From assembly GCA_018350325.1 (NCBI GenBank), contig JAEVLN010000010.1:2790001-2854000 (forward strand): a DNA stretch of 64,000 bases, in the 5' to 3' direction. This stretch comes from Globodera rostochiensis. Taxonomy: Eukaryota; Nematoda; Chromadorea; Rhabditida; Heteroderidae. Below, in pieces: positions 46,937-58,429 of this stretch. Each line of letters starts with the position of its first letter. Within the stretch, counting starts at the first letter, position 1. The notes beneath the pieces were generated by a model that worked only from the letters and a program-made list of their open reading frames with translations, was not told the origin of the DNA and made no database searches. The position numbers and the translations under genes are program-made.

Positions 46937-47712
46937 GAATTTTGCGGATAAGAAATTTGCGGACAAGAAATTTGCGGACAAGAAATTTGCGGACAAGAAA
47001 TTTGCGGACAAGAAATTTGCGGACAAGAAATTTGCGGATTCATTAGAAATTAAAAACCAGCAATTATTTTTTTAATTAACAGCACAAATCATTACATTAG
47101 CTTTATTTTCACTTAATACCTAATTACCAACAAATAATGAAATGAGAAATCAAATCAAATTGGAAATTATAGTGAAGTACGAGAACCAATGTTTCCGCCA
47201 AACACATGGAATGTCCATGATTCTGTTGTGAACAATCTTGCCAGAAGCAATAACACCATGGAAGGGTGGCATCGACAATTCAGGCAGCGTTTCCTTAAAG
47301 AGCATCCTCCGTTTTCTAAGTATTCTGTTAGACAATTTAAATGCTAACAGTTTTCCATTAGGCTTATAATTGAAATCGCCCTTATCTCATTGATCGAACG
47401 CGCGGAATTGCGGAACAACCTAGGCTTAAGAAATACATAAATAATGATATCGCACTTAGGGATTTGGTGATGGTGTTTGACAATCAACCACAGAATGTCC
47501 GCGATTACATTCATCATCTTAACGCCATTCAATATCGACTTTCAAAGAGTGGCATTGAAGATTTGATTTGATTTTTGTTGATAACTAACGTATTAAGTGA
47601 AAATAAAGCTAATGTAATGATTTGTGCTGTTAATTTAAAAAATAATTGTTGGTTTTTAATTTCTAATGAATCCGCAAATTTCTTGTCCGCAAATTTCTTA
47701 TCCGCAAAATTC
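46937..47712. mobile_element. Mutator-like (MULE) element with tandem-repeat ends
   Basis: The inverted ends start GAATTTTGCGGATAAGAAAT and contain tandem AATTTGCGGACAAG units, six on the left and fewer on the right. The inner parts (TAATGAATCC..., AGCTTTATTTTCACTTAATA) pair exactly: 46937-47119 against 47591-47712. The interior encodes the tail of a MULE transposase. No clear 9-bp target duplication. Confidence 0.75.
47183..47571 (+). pseudogene. MULE transposase C-terminal remnant
   Basis: NNLARSNNTMEGWHRQFRQR then FLKEHPPFSKYSVRQFK is the conserved NN..E.WH..F.....HP block near the end of MULE transposases. After a frameshift, RLKKYINNDIALRDLVMVFD and YIHHLNAIQYRLSKSG follow to a stop. 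The DDE catalytic domain is absent, so the element is non-autonomous. Confidence 0.75.
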
Positions 47713-47961
47713 AAAACACCCTCCGGGTTTTCATGGGGAATTTTATTCCTTTCCTGACTACTGAAATGCTCATTTTTCCATGTTTAAATATGCATTTGTT
47801 TGGTATCTATATTCGGTTGAATTTACATTATTTTTCGGGTTTCACCAAGGCCCTCAGTGGGGAAAAGGACAAAGACCCCCTCCCCCAGAAAAAATGCCCC
47901 ATATGAAAAAAGTCAAAAATGTAGGTTTCTATGAATGTTGCCGCCCGCCCACAGTCTAGAG

Positions 47962-48795
47962 TAGAGCCCGGCGGGAACGGGATTCCCGCGGGAAAACTAC
48001 GGGAATCCCGGTCCCGTTCCCGTCTTTTTTGCCCAGCGGGATTTTTTACGGGAACGGGAAAAAGACGGGATTCTCGTGCCGTTCTTTTTGAAAACCCCGT
48101 TCCCGTTCCCGGAAATTTTATTTCAGTCTTTTTCCCGTTACCGTTCATTTTTCTTGACGAAAGGTTTTCAAAAATTTAACAATTTTGGACCAATTTTCAT
48201 CACAAAAATGCTTAAATTTCAAATTTTTTTTAACGGCGGCGCCTATCGGCACCGCCGAACCCACCCAAAATGTGCCATATTCTGTTGGTTTTTGATTTTC
48301 TGCATCAATTAAGATTTCAAAAGCTTTAAAAAACTACCGTATTTTTAAGATTTTGGTAGCAAATCTCTTATCAAATTGAGCAAAATGCAAAATTTTCTCG
48401 GCGGCGCCTATCGGCACCGCCGACCCCTCCCCCCCCCCCCTCCACCTCGAGAAATGAAATTCTCAAAAAATTTGAATTTTGAAGAATTCGCAAATCGGAA
48501 AAAATTCGAAAATTTTGAGCAATTTTCTTTACAAAAATGTTTAAAAAATTTTCCGACGGCGCCTATCGGCGTTGTCGGACCCTCCAATTGTATATCAGAA
48601 ATTTGTCGAAAAGTGCCCGCCAAAAAAAATTTCGAAAAATTCTTAGTTTAAAAATTTTGAAAATTTTTCCCGTTCCCACGGGATTCCCGTTAAAAATTCA
48701 ACGGGATTTCTGAAAAAGACGGGATTCCCGTTTGGGATTCCCGTCCCGTTCTTTTTGAAAACCCCGTTCCCGGAAATTTTTTTTACCGGGCTCTA
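47962..48795. mobile_element. hAT-like non-autonomous element, CGGGATTCCCG family
   Basis: The ends TAGAGCCCGG and CCGGGCTCTA are inverted; GTCTAGAG is duplicated exactly (47954-47961, 48796-48803). Subterminal zones are palindromic (GGGAACGGGATTCCCG, ACGGGAATCCCG). The core carries three GATA-loop hairpins in reverse orientation (48238, 48400, 48556). Non-coding. Confidence 0.88.
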
Positions 48796-48879
48796 GTCTA
48801 GAGCTCGATGTTTGGGTGCACATCATCTCAGTACCAGCAATTCAAAAAGTATAGTTTGGGCAAGTACAATTCTTAAAAT

Positions 48880-49010
48880 TAGAGCACCGATCGAGATTCT
48901 CGATCGGAAAAATTTGGTCCACCGAGATTTTTCGAGATTTTCGATCGAAAAGTTTCGAGATTTCGATCGAGAATCTCAAAAAGTACCGAGACTCACGATC
49001 TCGTTCCAAT
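48880..49010. repeat. GAGATTCTCGATCG palindromic repeat
   Basis: Clusters of ATCGAGATTCTCGATCG and TTTTCGAGATTTTCGATCG. Related to the TCGAGATTC clusters at 1365-1450, 22530-22615 and 28620-28710 that abut the HP1-like copies. Probably one end of a further family; the other end is not found. Confidence 0.5.
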
Positions 49011-49704
49011 TTTACTTGAATTTTAGGTGAAAACTAAGAAAATAACTGAAAAAGGTCCCTTGCCCATTTATAATAAATACTGGAATAAACTAAAGGTAGC
49101 ACGGGACCGGATTGCTGTTTTAGGTCTTAAAGTCCAGATCTCAGTTTTTTGGTAACGCAGGGATCGGGACTATAAAAACGTGGCAAAATTTTTCAAAAAC
49201 GTCGCCATTTTTTAGGCATTTAATTTAATGTAAAATTGCTGAACAATCATTAGCTAGCATATTTATCACCGCTTTTCACCATTTTGAGCAAATTTGGTTG
49301 CGAAATGAGGTAATTATGGGCTTTGCCAGGCCTGTAGCCAGAATTTTTTGGGGGGGGGGGCAGTTGGGGAAAAAAGTTGATTTTAGGGCTGAGTATTACC
49401 CTTTTATTGCATTTTTTTTAAGAAAGCATTTTTTAAATTAAATTTCCGCTTTAAAAATTCTCCTAAGTGTAACAATATTTCGCATTTTTTTTACAATTAA
49501 AATTTTAGAGCAATTTTTCTTAATAAACCATTACCCGGCAGGCACTTTTTCGAATACCCGAAAAAATACCCGCCAGGGTCCAGGCCATTTTTCCGCACCT
49601 CTTTAAAATAAGATTTCTTTAAAAAAAATTTTTTACATACAATTCATAAGTTTTTCATTTCATTTTGTTGGTTGAACGAATTCACAATATTTAAGAAATT
49701 TATA

Positions 49705-50453
49705 CAGTGGTATCAGGGATGGGAATCGCGTCGAAAAAAAAGCGAAAGGAGATTTGCTATCGGCGATCTTAAATTTTATAATGCGATCGGCGATCTGCGA
49801 TCGGCGGTCTCAAATTTTTTAATGCGAACGGCGATCTGCCCAAAAAAGGCGATAATTGCGATCACGATTCCCATCCCTGGTGTGCATATCTATTTTGACA
49901 AAATAAATTTTTTTGTTTAACGCATTATAACTAATTAAGAATCATTTCATTGTGAGACAAAGTGTTCAAGAGCTTTTTTGTAGCATTTTTGGTGAGCTTT
50001 AAAATGATAAAGAGCAAGAGTGTCAGAACCTCACGTCAAAACATTGTTTGACCCCATGTCCAATTGCACCTTTGTTGGTGCAAAACTATTTTGACAAAAT
50101 TTAAAAAACAAACAAGATTTTGCAGGGCTCAAAATCCAAACAAAAATTCATGCCGGCATAACTTATGATACTGATCAAAAAAGCTAATTAGACCAAGTTG
50201 CTACAACACCTCCTTCATGGAGATCCGGAAACCCCAAAATACACTGAAAATGGGGGTCATTTTAGAAAAAAATCCCCGAAGGCTTGGAAGAAATTTTCTG
50301 CAAAAAACCGTCATAAGGGATGTGTAGCCCACTTAATTCTCTACAAACCCCCAAAAACCCGCTAAACCCTGCGACTTTTCAATGCTTCTTAATTAAGTTA
50401 TAATGCGTTAAACAAAAAAATTTATTTTGTCAAAATAGATATGCACACCACTG
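49705..50453. mobile_element. Tc1/mariner-like non-autonomous element interrupted by a hAT-like element
   Basis: CAGTGGTGTGCATATCTATT and its inverse define the ends, with TA on both outer sides; the inverted arms extend to GTTTAACGCATTATAACT (about 55 bp). The left end is interrupted after CAGTGGT by the 166-bp insert described separately. No transposase. Confidence 0.75.
49714..49879. mobile_element. Nested hAT-like miniature element
   Basis: CAGGGATGGGAATCG and CGATTCCCATCCCTG are inverted ends; the interior is built of GGCGATCTGCGATCGGCG words. The right flank GTGTGCAT corresponds to the interrupted mariner-like end; the left flank GTAT lacks four of these bases, so the 8-bp duplication is only partial. 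Confidence 0.7.
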
Positions 50454-50484
50454 TAACTTTGTTCAAAGTTGAGTGATCTTAATT

Positions 50485-51394
50485 AGGGCTGCCAACAAAA
50501 ATTTTTCAAAATCAGTACATTGGAATTAAAATATCAGATTTTGGGGTCAAAAATCAGTACATTATAAAAAATGGCTCAAAATATAGTAAATCTTTATTTT
50601 TGCATGAAATGTGCGTTTTCTAACTATATTTCTCTACACCAGCAATTTTCTCAACAATTCGTGAGTGGAAATTGGAGCTTTTCACATGGGTTTTTGATTT
50701 GCCGTTTTTCAGTTTTCCGGGTCCGACGGCGCGACAGGTGCCGTCGGGTAAATTTTTTTAATTTTATAACATTTTTGTTAGGAAAATTGTGCAAGATTTC
50801 GAAAACCTTGCCGATTTCGTTTTTTCAAAAATGCAAACACAAATCTTCACCAAAAGACATAAAATGCAATTTGAACAGTCGGGGGTTGAACATCCACCCC
50901 CAACACTTACGACCTACACCACTCACCACTACACCAGACGATATAGCATTTTTCTTATTTAAAATTCAATTCTTATGATACTCCACTTGTGTAATTTGTG
51001 AGCATCGAGTCTTTTTAAATGTAAAGATTTGGCAAAACGTCAATGCTAATTTTGAATAAACTAGCATTATTCACTAACAATTTTCAATCCCGCACATAAA
51101 TTGCGGATTGCGGCGCGGGATCCCGCAAAATCCCGCGCGGGATCAATCCCGCGCCGCACTCTAGTGGGGGGTCGGCGGTGCCGATAGGCGACGCCGAGAA
51201 AATTTTTGGGATTTTCGACTCAATTTGTTAAGAAAATTGGTCCAAAAATACGAATTATCCTGAAAATCAGTACAAAATTAGTACGCCGAGCTGAAATCAG
51301 TACATTTCTGACAAATCAGTTCATTTTTAATTTGTCAGATTCCGCCTCCTAATATCAGTACATTTCTGATAAATAAGTACAGTTGGCAGCCCTG
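50485..51394. mobile_element. hAT-like non-autonomous element, AAATCAGTACATT family
   Basis: AGGGCTGCCAAC (first C lost) and GTTGGCAGCCCTG are inverted ends; TCTTAATT is duplicated exactly (50477-50484, 51395-51402). Subterminal zones repeat AATCAGTACATT. The core holds two GATA/GACA-loop hairpins (50723, 51170) and a CGCGGGATC palindrome block (51095-51160). Confidence 0.87.
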
Positions 51395-51577
51395 TCTTAA
51401 TTAATTTAGTGTCAATCTCTTAACAAATTGAGACGAAAATTCAAAATGAAGACAGTGGGGAAGATATTTTTGAATAATAAAAAACCAATTTTTGTTTCAC
51501 CCTTGACCATTACAAAAAAAAATTTCCCCCGCCAGTCCCGGTTTTTCCCGATCCCGGTTCAAAATGCTCGTCCCGAT

Positions 51578-52416
51578 CAGGCATGATCATGGATACAAAT
51601 TTTTAAATCCGTGTCCGGATATATCCGTGCCTTTTGTATCCGTGTCCGTTTGTATCCGTCTCATTTTTTTGAAATTTATATCCGTATCCAATCCGCGGAT
51701 ATCCGCCATATCCGCTGTGAAAAAATTTTCCCAATTTTTTAAACCAAAAATTACGTCTCAGTACATATGTAATTGTTGATCTTCACCTTCGACATCATTG
51801 TCGGCATGAGATTGAGATTGCGGATACGGGTAGTGCCCTTTTTTTCAAAAAATTTTTAATTTTTTTCTGGAAAGGAGGGCTCGACGGTGCCGGCAGGCGC
51901 CGTCGCAAAAAATTTTGTGATTTTTGTTAAGAATTGCAAGTGGAGGTTGGCGGTGACGATAGGCGCCGCCCGGAGAATTTTTACAAAATATTGAAGCAAA
52001 AAAATTCAGGAAGTGTGATGAATTTTTTCTAAAACCTTTTTTTGCACTCATTTTAATTAAAAAATATTTTGGAAATTTATTTTAAAAAGTTTTATTAATG
52101 GGGGAAGCGTTTTTATGACTCGAGGCAAAACGATAAGTAAATGGAGTCAAGAAGGTTCGAACCAACGCCCAACATCTGACAATTCGAAGATCAACCCACA
52201 TAATTTCAGTGAAATTTTTTGTCAAATATGAAAGACTACCGCCCTTCCTCGGCAAAAATCAAAATGATTATAAAAACATTGGTCAAATGTACGGATATGC
52301 GCGGATATCCGCGGATTTGACTTTCATATCCGTATCCATCCGCGTCCGTCTCCTTTTTTAAAATTCCGTATCTGTCTGTATCCGGATATATCCGCAGATA
52401 TCCATGATCATACCTG
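51578..52416. mobile_element. hAT-like non-autonomous element, ATATCCGCGGATAT family
   Basis: CAGGCATGATCATGGATA and TATCCATGATCATACCTG are inverted ends; GTCCCGAT is duplicated exactly (51570-51577, 52417-52424). Subterminal zones are TATCCGCGGATATCC palindromes. The core has two hairpin variants (51884, 51949) and a B-box-like GGTTCGAACCAAC (52156). It is inserted in a CCCGATCCCGG-rich repeat. Confidence 0.88.
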
Positions 52417-52734
52417 GTCCCGATCCCGGCTTTCACGGTAGGTCAATCCCGGTCCCGATTTTTCCCAAAAATCCCGGTCCCGACCAACTCTAGCAAAAAG
52501 GTGGCATGGGACTCTGACTCCGCTCATCCCTGATCTCATCCTAAAGGTCTGAGACGAAAAACATTGAAACCTTCTGAAAAAACAGGCAGAATTTTTTAAG
52601 ATGAGACCCTCCAAATAATAAGGCCAAATGGGGTCCCTGCTCTAAGCCCCTTTCATCCAAAGGATGGGGAGGGGATTTGTTGGCGATTGACTAACGCCAC
52701 CCCCCCCCCCCCATTCCATCTCATCCAAAACTAT

Positions 52735-52760
52735 GTATAAAAGGCGGGCGATGAGGGGGT
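52735..52760 (+). promoter_or_regulatory. Possible TATA box
   Basis: CTATGTATAAAAGGCGGGCG is a good TATA element followed 50 bp later by an ATG-initiated frame (52784) that runs into the foldback element. No gene product is recognised, so the call rests on the motif alone. Confidence 0.25.
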
Positions 52761-52850
52761 AGCTCATTCAACAGCGTCGGGCGGTGACGACGGGGGATGA
52801 GGAGGAGGGCGAGGAGACGCTATCCCCCCTGTGTGCGGGGGTAAATACCC

Positions 52851-53562
52851 AACTCGCTACCTGCCAACTCGCTACTCCCCAACTCGCTACTTTGACCCAA
52901 CTCGCTACTTTTATCCCAACTCGCTACTTTTCCCAACTCGCTACTTTTATCCCAACTCGCTACTTTTATCCCAACTCGCTACTTTTGTCCCAACTCGCTA
53001 CTTTTGATCGATTTTGTTTGATTTGCTTGCCAAACTATAGGGGAAGAGGGATCCTTTCGTTTGATGTCCACTCTGCGAAATGTCCACACAAAAATTGTTG
53101 TTAGCGCTTAATTTCGAATCGCTCTTCATCATTTTTTTTGAAAAATACACGCATTCTTATTTTAAAATGGCGCCGGATCGACTTGCCCCACCAGATCGAT
53201 TTGTCTCATTGAGGGCTGTCGATTGATACCAAAATTGTAAAGATTAGCCCACAACAAAAACCAAAAGTTAGGTAAAAATGTTCATTTTTTTTTTCATTTT
53301 TCGTGAACTTAAACCTCTATAATTCAGCTCATGGTTGTTACCCGAGCCTAAAAATAGCACCATTCGTGGTATCTCATCGAGGGGAATCGAATGGTATATC
53401 ATTTATAAGGAAATCGGTGGTTTTTGAAAGTAAAAAGGTTAGCGAGTCGGGACAAAAGTAGCGAGTTGGGACAAAAGAGCGAGTTGGGATAAAAGTAGCG
53501 AGTTGGGATAAAAGTAGCGAGTTGGGTCAAAGTAGCGAGTTGGGGAGTAGCGAGTTGGGTGT
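52851..53562. mobile_element. Foldback-like element, second copy
   Basis: The left arm (52851-53006) has tandem CCAACTCGCTACTTTTATCC units; the right arm (53438-53562) has the same inverted. The core shares GAATGGTATATCATTTATAAGG with the copy at 1.58 kb but is 250 bp longer. Left flanks of both copies share GGTAAATACCC. Confidence 0.68.
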
Positions 53563-53689
53563 GATCCGTGTGTGGGGTGGGGGGGGGGGGAAATGACTTT
53601 TCTGTACATTCATTCGACACTTATGTATTTGGTATCGATTTATGCATTTGCCCGACGCTTTCCCCTTTTTCCTCTTCTCCCACGCCCCC

Positions 53690-54601
53690 CAGGGCTGTGT
53701 CGAAAGTAAAAAAAAAGTCGAAATCGAAAATCGAAACTGAAAAGTTCGAAATCGAAAATCGAAAGGAAAAAAACGTCGAAAATCGAAATTCGAAAATCGA
53801 AACAAAATCGAAAATTTTTTTTATGTGATTAGAAAAAATTTTTTTAAAATAATTTATTTAATAAATATTTTTTGAATTATTCACTTGTTCATTTTTAAAA
53901 TTTTGAAGGATGCATTTTTTGTTTCAGAGGCCTTCATATGCCCATTTTAAGCTTTTATGAGGGTGGGGTGTCGGCGGTGCCGATAGGCGCCGCCGAGAAA
54001 ATTTTGATTTTTTGACTCAATTTGTTAAGAAAAATGATCCAAAAACCACAATGAATTGGTCGACTTTATGCTTTCAGTGGCGGCCCGTCGGTGCCGATAG
54101 GCGCCGCTGGGAGAAATTTGGGGGTTTTGTTAAGCAATTTCACCAAAATTTTCGCAAAATTGAGCTTTTTTCTTCGTAATTTTGGGGAAAACATTTTTAC
54201 ATAAGAGTGGAGAATGTACGGCGGTCTTTTTTTGTAAGTATTTTAATTTAAAAATAATTTAAAATCATTAAAAATGTTCCGTTAATGGGGGATAGAATGT
54301 GAAGGCCGAAGAAAAGTTAAAAAAGTGATCGCACTGTAGCGGGTTCGAACCCAAAAGACAAAATCGTAAAGACAAACCACTGAGCTATAAATTTACCTGT
54401 TGGACGCAAAAGATTGAAAGTTTGTCAAAAAGTTGGCAAGACCACTGCCCATCCTTGCCAAAAATTTAAAAACCTGGACCTCCGACTTTCGAAATTATTT
54501 TCGAAAAACAGCCCATTTTTGTCGAAATCGAAAATCGAAAGGAAAAAAACGTCGAAAATCGAAATTCGAAAATCGAAAATCGAAATTTCGACACAGCCCT
54601 G
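53690..54601. mobile_element. hAT-like non-autonomous element, TCGAAAATCGAAA family
   Basis: CAGGGCTGTGTCGAAA and TTTCGACACAGCCCTG are inverted ends; the flanks ACGCCCCC and ACCCCCCC match at seven of eight positions. Subterminal zones are runs of GAAAATCGAAATTCG. The core holds two GATA-loop hairpins (53967, 54077) and a tRNA-like stretch on the minus strand (B box GGGTTCGAACCC at 54340). Confidence 0.85.
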
Positions 54602-54862
54602 ACCCCCCCCCCCCCCCGCCTAACAACACCAATTTTCTGTAATTTTTTTCCTATCTCAAATTGGCCAATTTTGGTCCCAACGAAATCATTGTCTTTGGTT
54701 TTGCGCAATATTTCTTATTTTATCGCGCGACAAATTACCGCGAACACTTGCTGACTGATAAAAGAGTCCTTAGGAACATGTATAAAAACTCAACCCAAAG
54801 ATAAGGAGGATACATTCCGTCTCATCCCAGGACATTCTCACCAATTTACAATCGGAAATAAA

Positions 54863-54994
54863 TGGATGGAACTTTACTGTCAGACGAGCAGTATCTTGAT
54901 AAATTCGGCAAGAAGCGTTTGAATGAAAAAAGGAAAACCAAATTCCGAGCTATGTGCCGCTCGCTATGGAAATTTACAACGCTAGAGATTTAAG
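54863..54994 (+). CDS. Small ORF downstream of a TATA-like motif
   Basis: MDGTLLSDEQYLDKFGKKRL begins a frame of about 43 residues preceded by TGTATAAAAACTC at 54779. It is basic, unrecognised, and could be the first exon of something lost. Confidence 0.2.
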
Positions 54995-55479
54995 ATTTTC
55001 GTCCTTTTTTTATTTGCTAACCATTTTTTAGCGCCCGGTCAGCTATATTAGAGCCAATTTTTGTATGAAAGTAAGGGGACATTTTCAGAAATTACTAAAA
55101 TTCTTTAAATTTTCTCAGACGTTTTTGCCTAATTGTGATTAAAATTTCATGTATTTTTATGCCATTAATAAAATGGTTCCGTTTGAAATTTTGCAAAAAC
55201 TGGCATTTAATTTGCCCTCCCTGACATTTTCCATATGTAGCGCATAAGTCGGTAATCTTAAGGAACATTGGTCCCGATTTTTTTTTTAATGGAGGTTTAA
55301 GCAATTCTGAGAAGTACTCGGGGGTTATCGAGGTCGCTGATTACGAATATGACATCAGATTTGTCATATGACATCATCTAATACATGATTTCAACATCTA
55401 AGAATTTTTGAGAAAAATTTTTTTTCGTTTCAACTTTGTTTCAGCTAACATATTCTATCATCTTCTAACTAATATTAAC

Positions 55480-55746
55480 ATGGATATCTTTGCGTTTTGC
55501 GAACAATTCTCCTCCATTGAACATAAAATTGCTTATATGCGTAATCGCGGACTTTTGTGGCTAATTGCCCCGATTTGTGGTCGTAATGGGTGCCGGAGGC
55601 GCATGACGCAGGTCAAAAATGCGACCTTTGTGTATGATGGATACCAATGGCGTTGCCCAACCCACAAAGGACAGAAGATTTCAATTCGGGCGGGATCTTT
55701 TTTTGAAAATGCGCATTTCGTTTGGTGGACCCTCTTGACAATTTAA
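55480..55746 (+). pseudogene. Merlin/ISXO2-like transposase, N-terminal zinc-ribbon fragment
   Basis: From MDIFAFCEQFSSIEHKIAYM the frame continues through CGRNGCRRRMTQVKNATF, YDGYQWRCPTHKGQ, then SIRAGSFFENAHF. The C..C/C..H ribbon followed by a (W/Y)RC...SIR.GSFFE block is the signature of the domain before the DDE core of Merlin transposases, related to bacterial IS1595/IS1016. A stop follows at once, so the catalytic part is missing. Upstream sequence (55320-55410) is shared with the inverted-repeat element at 43.9-44.3 kb. Confidence 0.75.
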
Positions 55747-55749
55747 ATC

Positions 55750-56100
55750 GATTTTTTTTTTTATTACAAAACCAACATTTTATTTTATGTTGATGTAAAT
55801 TAGTGAATGCATTCCGATTTTATAAAATCTTTTCAAGATAATTTTAAAAATTACGATCGTTCAATTTGTCTTCTATAAAAATTAATTTAAATTTTTCAAC
55901 TTTTCCCCAAGCAGAGCCGCTTTCTTTACCTTTAAAATTCTTCTTTGAACATTAGAAAAATGTCATTTGCAATAAACAGATGAGTCACTCCGAATATTAT
56001 TTAAGAAAATATCCAAACATAAAATGGTGTGACATTTCCTTAATTAATGTCTAATTATAAGCAAAATTTTTCATTTAGTTTAAATTATATATTTAAATAT
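55750..56100. other. AT-rich intergenic sequence
   Basis: No repeat or exon recognised; it contains the presumed promoter side of the following FERM-domain gene but no clear motif. Confidence 0.35.
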
Positions 56101-56110
56101 TTTTGCAAAA

Positions 56111-58367
56111 ATGTCTTCCAAGGCATTAAATGTCAGAGTGATCACGATGGAGGCAGGTAGTACAACTCCCAAAACTTTTCTAAATCTTATTACAGAATTA
56201 TTGTTTTAAGAAGTTCAATAGTCGAGAAACATAATGACAGAATGTGAACTCTTCTGGCACCGATTTCGAACCCCGAACCCAAATTCAAACAATTTGTCAA
56301 AATTCGCAAGACGAACAAATTTAAAATTTAACAACATTAGTAAGGAATTTGTAGAGCGCGGAAGATCGCGATCGAAATCTCGGTGTTTTTCGAACGATTT
56401 TCTAGTTCCTCAATCGTTCCTTAAGTCCGGCCTATATCAATAAGTGACTGGGCATTATAGAAGTCAGATCGTATTCTAATAGAGACCGGACTTGAATACC
56501 GATCAAAATCTCTGTCCGAGACTTCGAAAAATCTAGATTGGTCTGGTCTTTATTTTAACCCCCAAGAAATTTTTTTACAGTTTTCAAATTTGAGGTAGAA
56601 AAGGAGGTCTGATCCTCCGAATTCTATGCCTCCAATAACCTCTATAAATTAAAAAGCTGACTTAAAAATGATTTAAAATTTAATAAAACAAATTTATAAA
56701 GAATTGGAGTTCTCCATTCTGCCCTCGACCACGGGCAAACAGTTGTTCGACCAAGTGGTCAAAACCATTAATTTGCGTGAAATTTGGTATTTCGGGTTGC
56801 AATACCTTGACACAAAAGGCTTTACTTCATGGTTAATTAAGAACTAAATAATGAATAAACAAATAATTTTAATTAAATTTTAAGAAAGTCTTAAAGCAGG
56901 ACATCAAAAAAGAACAGAATTTGCAGTTTAAATTTCGTGCTAAATTCTATCCCGAAGGTTGGGTTAATAAAACCCAATAATATTTTATTTTATTTTTTAA
57001 AGATGTTGCTGAAGAAATCATTCAGGATGTTACACTCGTACGTTTTATTTAATATTTTTATAATTGGAGCTATTAAAAAGAAAATAGTCGTGACTCGAAA
57101 GACAAAATTTCAAAATTGGGTCTTCATCTCTGCTTCAAATATCGGTCCCATTTTGAACAGCGTCTTTTCTACTTGCAAGTGAAGGATCTGTTGCTGACAG
57201 ATGAAGTGTACTGCCACCTGACCAAGCCGTCCTGTTGGCCTCGTACGCAATGCAGGCAAAATACGGTGACCATGCCAAAGAGGAGCACGGATCGGGATCC
57301 CTTGCTAGCGATCGGCTGATCCCACAACGCGTTTTGAATCAGGTGGGTGTTTGCTGTTGCTGTCTACACATTTTGCCAAGTTCTGTGCCAATTTTTAATG
57401 TAGGTAGCGGGAGTTATCAAGTGTTTGGTTAGTTTCTATCGGCCCGACCATGAACTGAGATTTTTCGAGGGCCGTTATTAGATTTAAAAAATCAAGATTC
57501 GAAATTTCTGGGATTTATTTTGTTTAGAAGCTTTTATTTTTGTGATCATTCGTGTTCTAAAGGTTAAATTGGCAGCGAGTTGCCTGGTTGATTCATACTT
57601 ACTGTGTTTTTTGCATTATTGAAAATTATACCAATTTTTTCAATTAAAATAATTAACTATTTAGTTCAAAATGAACATGTCCGAATGGGAGAACCGTGTG
57701 ATCACGTGGTGTGTTTCATATTAGATTTCTTTTAAGGAGCAAAATTATTTTTGATTTATGCAATCTTTTAATGAATTAGACTTTTCTACATTTATTAAAG
57801 GTGGGCTGATCACAGGGGGATGAACCGTGAAACGGCGATGTTAGAATATTTGAAGATTGCTCAAGACTTGGACCAATACGGCGTCAATGGGGGTTACAAA
57901 TTTTGCATTTTTTAATTCTCTAAAATATTCGACTTCTTTTAGTATTTTTCCATTCGGAATAAGAAAGGCAGTGAACTGTTTTTGGGCGTCGATGCGCTGG
58001 GATTGACTATTGTAAGTTAGCATTAAAAATATTTGATTTTTATTATTTTTGTTTATTTTCAATATCAACGTAAAATTTATTCATATTTATAAATAAAAAA
58101 GATTCTTTCCATGAAAAACACATACATGTTTTTTACTAATTTAGTATGACCAGCAGAATGACAAGCTGAACCCAAAAGTCGGCTTTCCATGGTCCGAAAT
58201 TTGCAACATTTCATTCAACGACAAAAAATTTGTGATTAAACCGGTTGACCAAAAGGCGCAGGTCGCAAAAGTTTTTTTCTTCAATTTTTCATTTAAATTA
58301 TTTTTTATATAAATTGCAGGACTTTGTTTTTTACGCTCCTAGACTGCGCATCAACAAACGAATTTTG
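56111..58367 (+). pseudogene. Ezrin/radixin/moesin FERM domain gene, truncated and with lesions
   Basis: Exon 1 (56111-56156) reads MSSKALNVRVITMEA. Then come 56702-56852 ([33 protein letters not shown]), 56885-56957, 57003-57037 (DVAEEIIQDVTL), 57161-57342 ([38 protein letters not shown]), 57665-57708, 57801-57888 ([20 protein letters not shown]), 57943-58011 (YFSIRNKKGSELFLGVDALG), 58145-58261 ([20 protein letters not shown]) and 58320-58367 (DFVFYAPRLRINKRIL). This is nearly the whole three-lobed FERM domain that links membrane proteins to cortical actin. Lesions: no GT donor after exon 2; a one-base deletion after YC in the fifth exon; no GT donor after GVN at 57888. The central helix and actin-binding tail are missing; repeats follow. 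Confidence 0.8.
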
Positions 58368-58429
58368 GTGATTTTTCCTACAAAAGCCAATTTTAATTAG
58401 TAACAAATTTAAATATGGTGACTACGGTA

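Noticed and set aside
47828..48179. Basic 106-residue ORF on minus and 82-residue ORF on plus
   Set aside because: Translations of the CGGGATTCCCG palindromic end of the hAT-like element.
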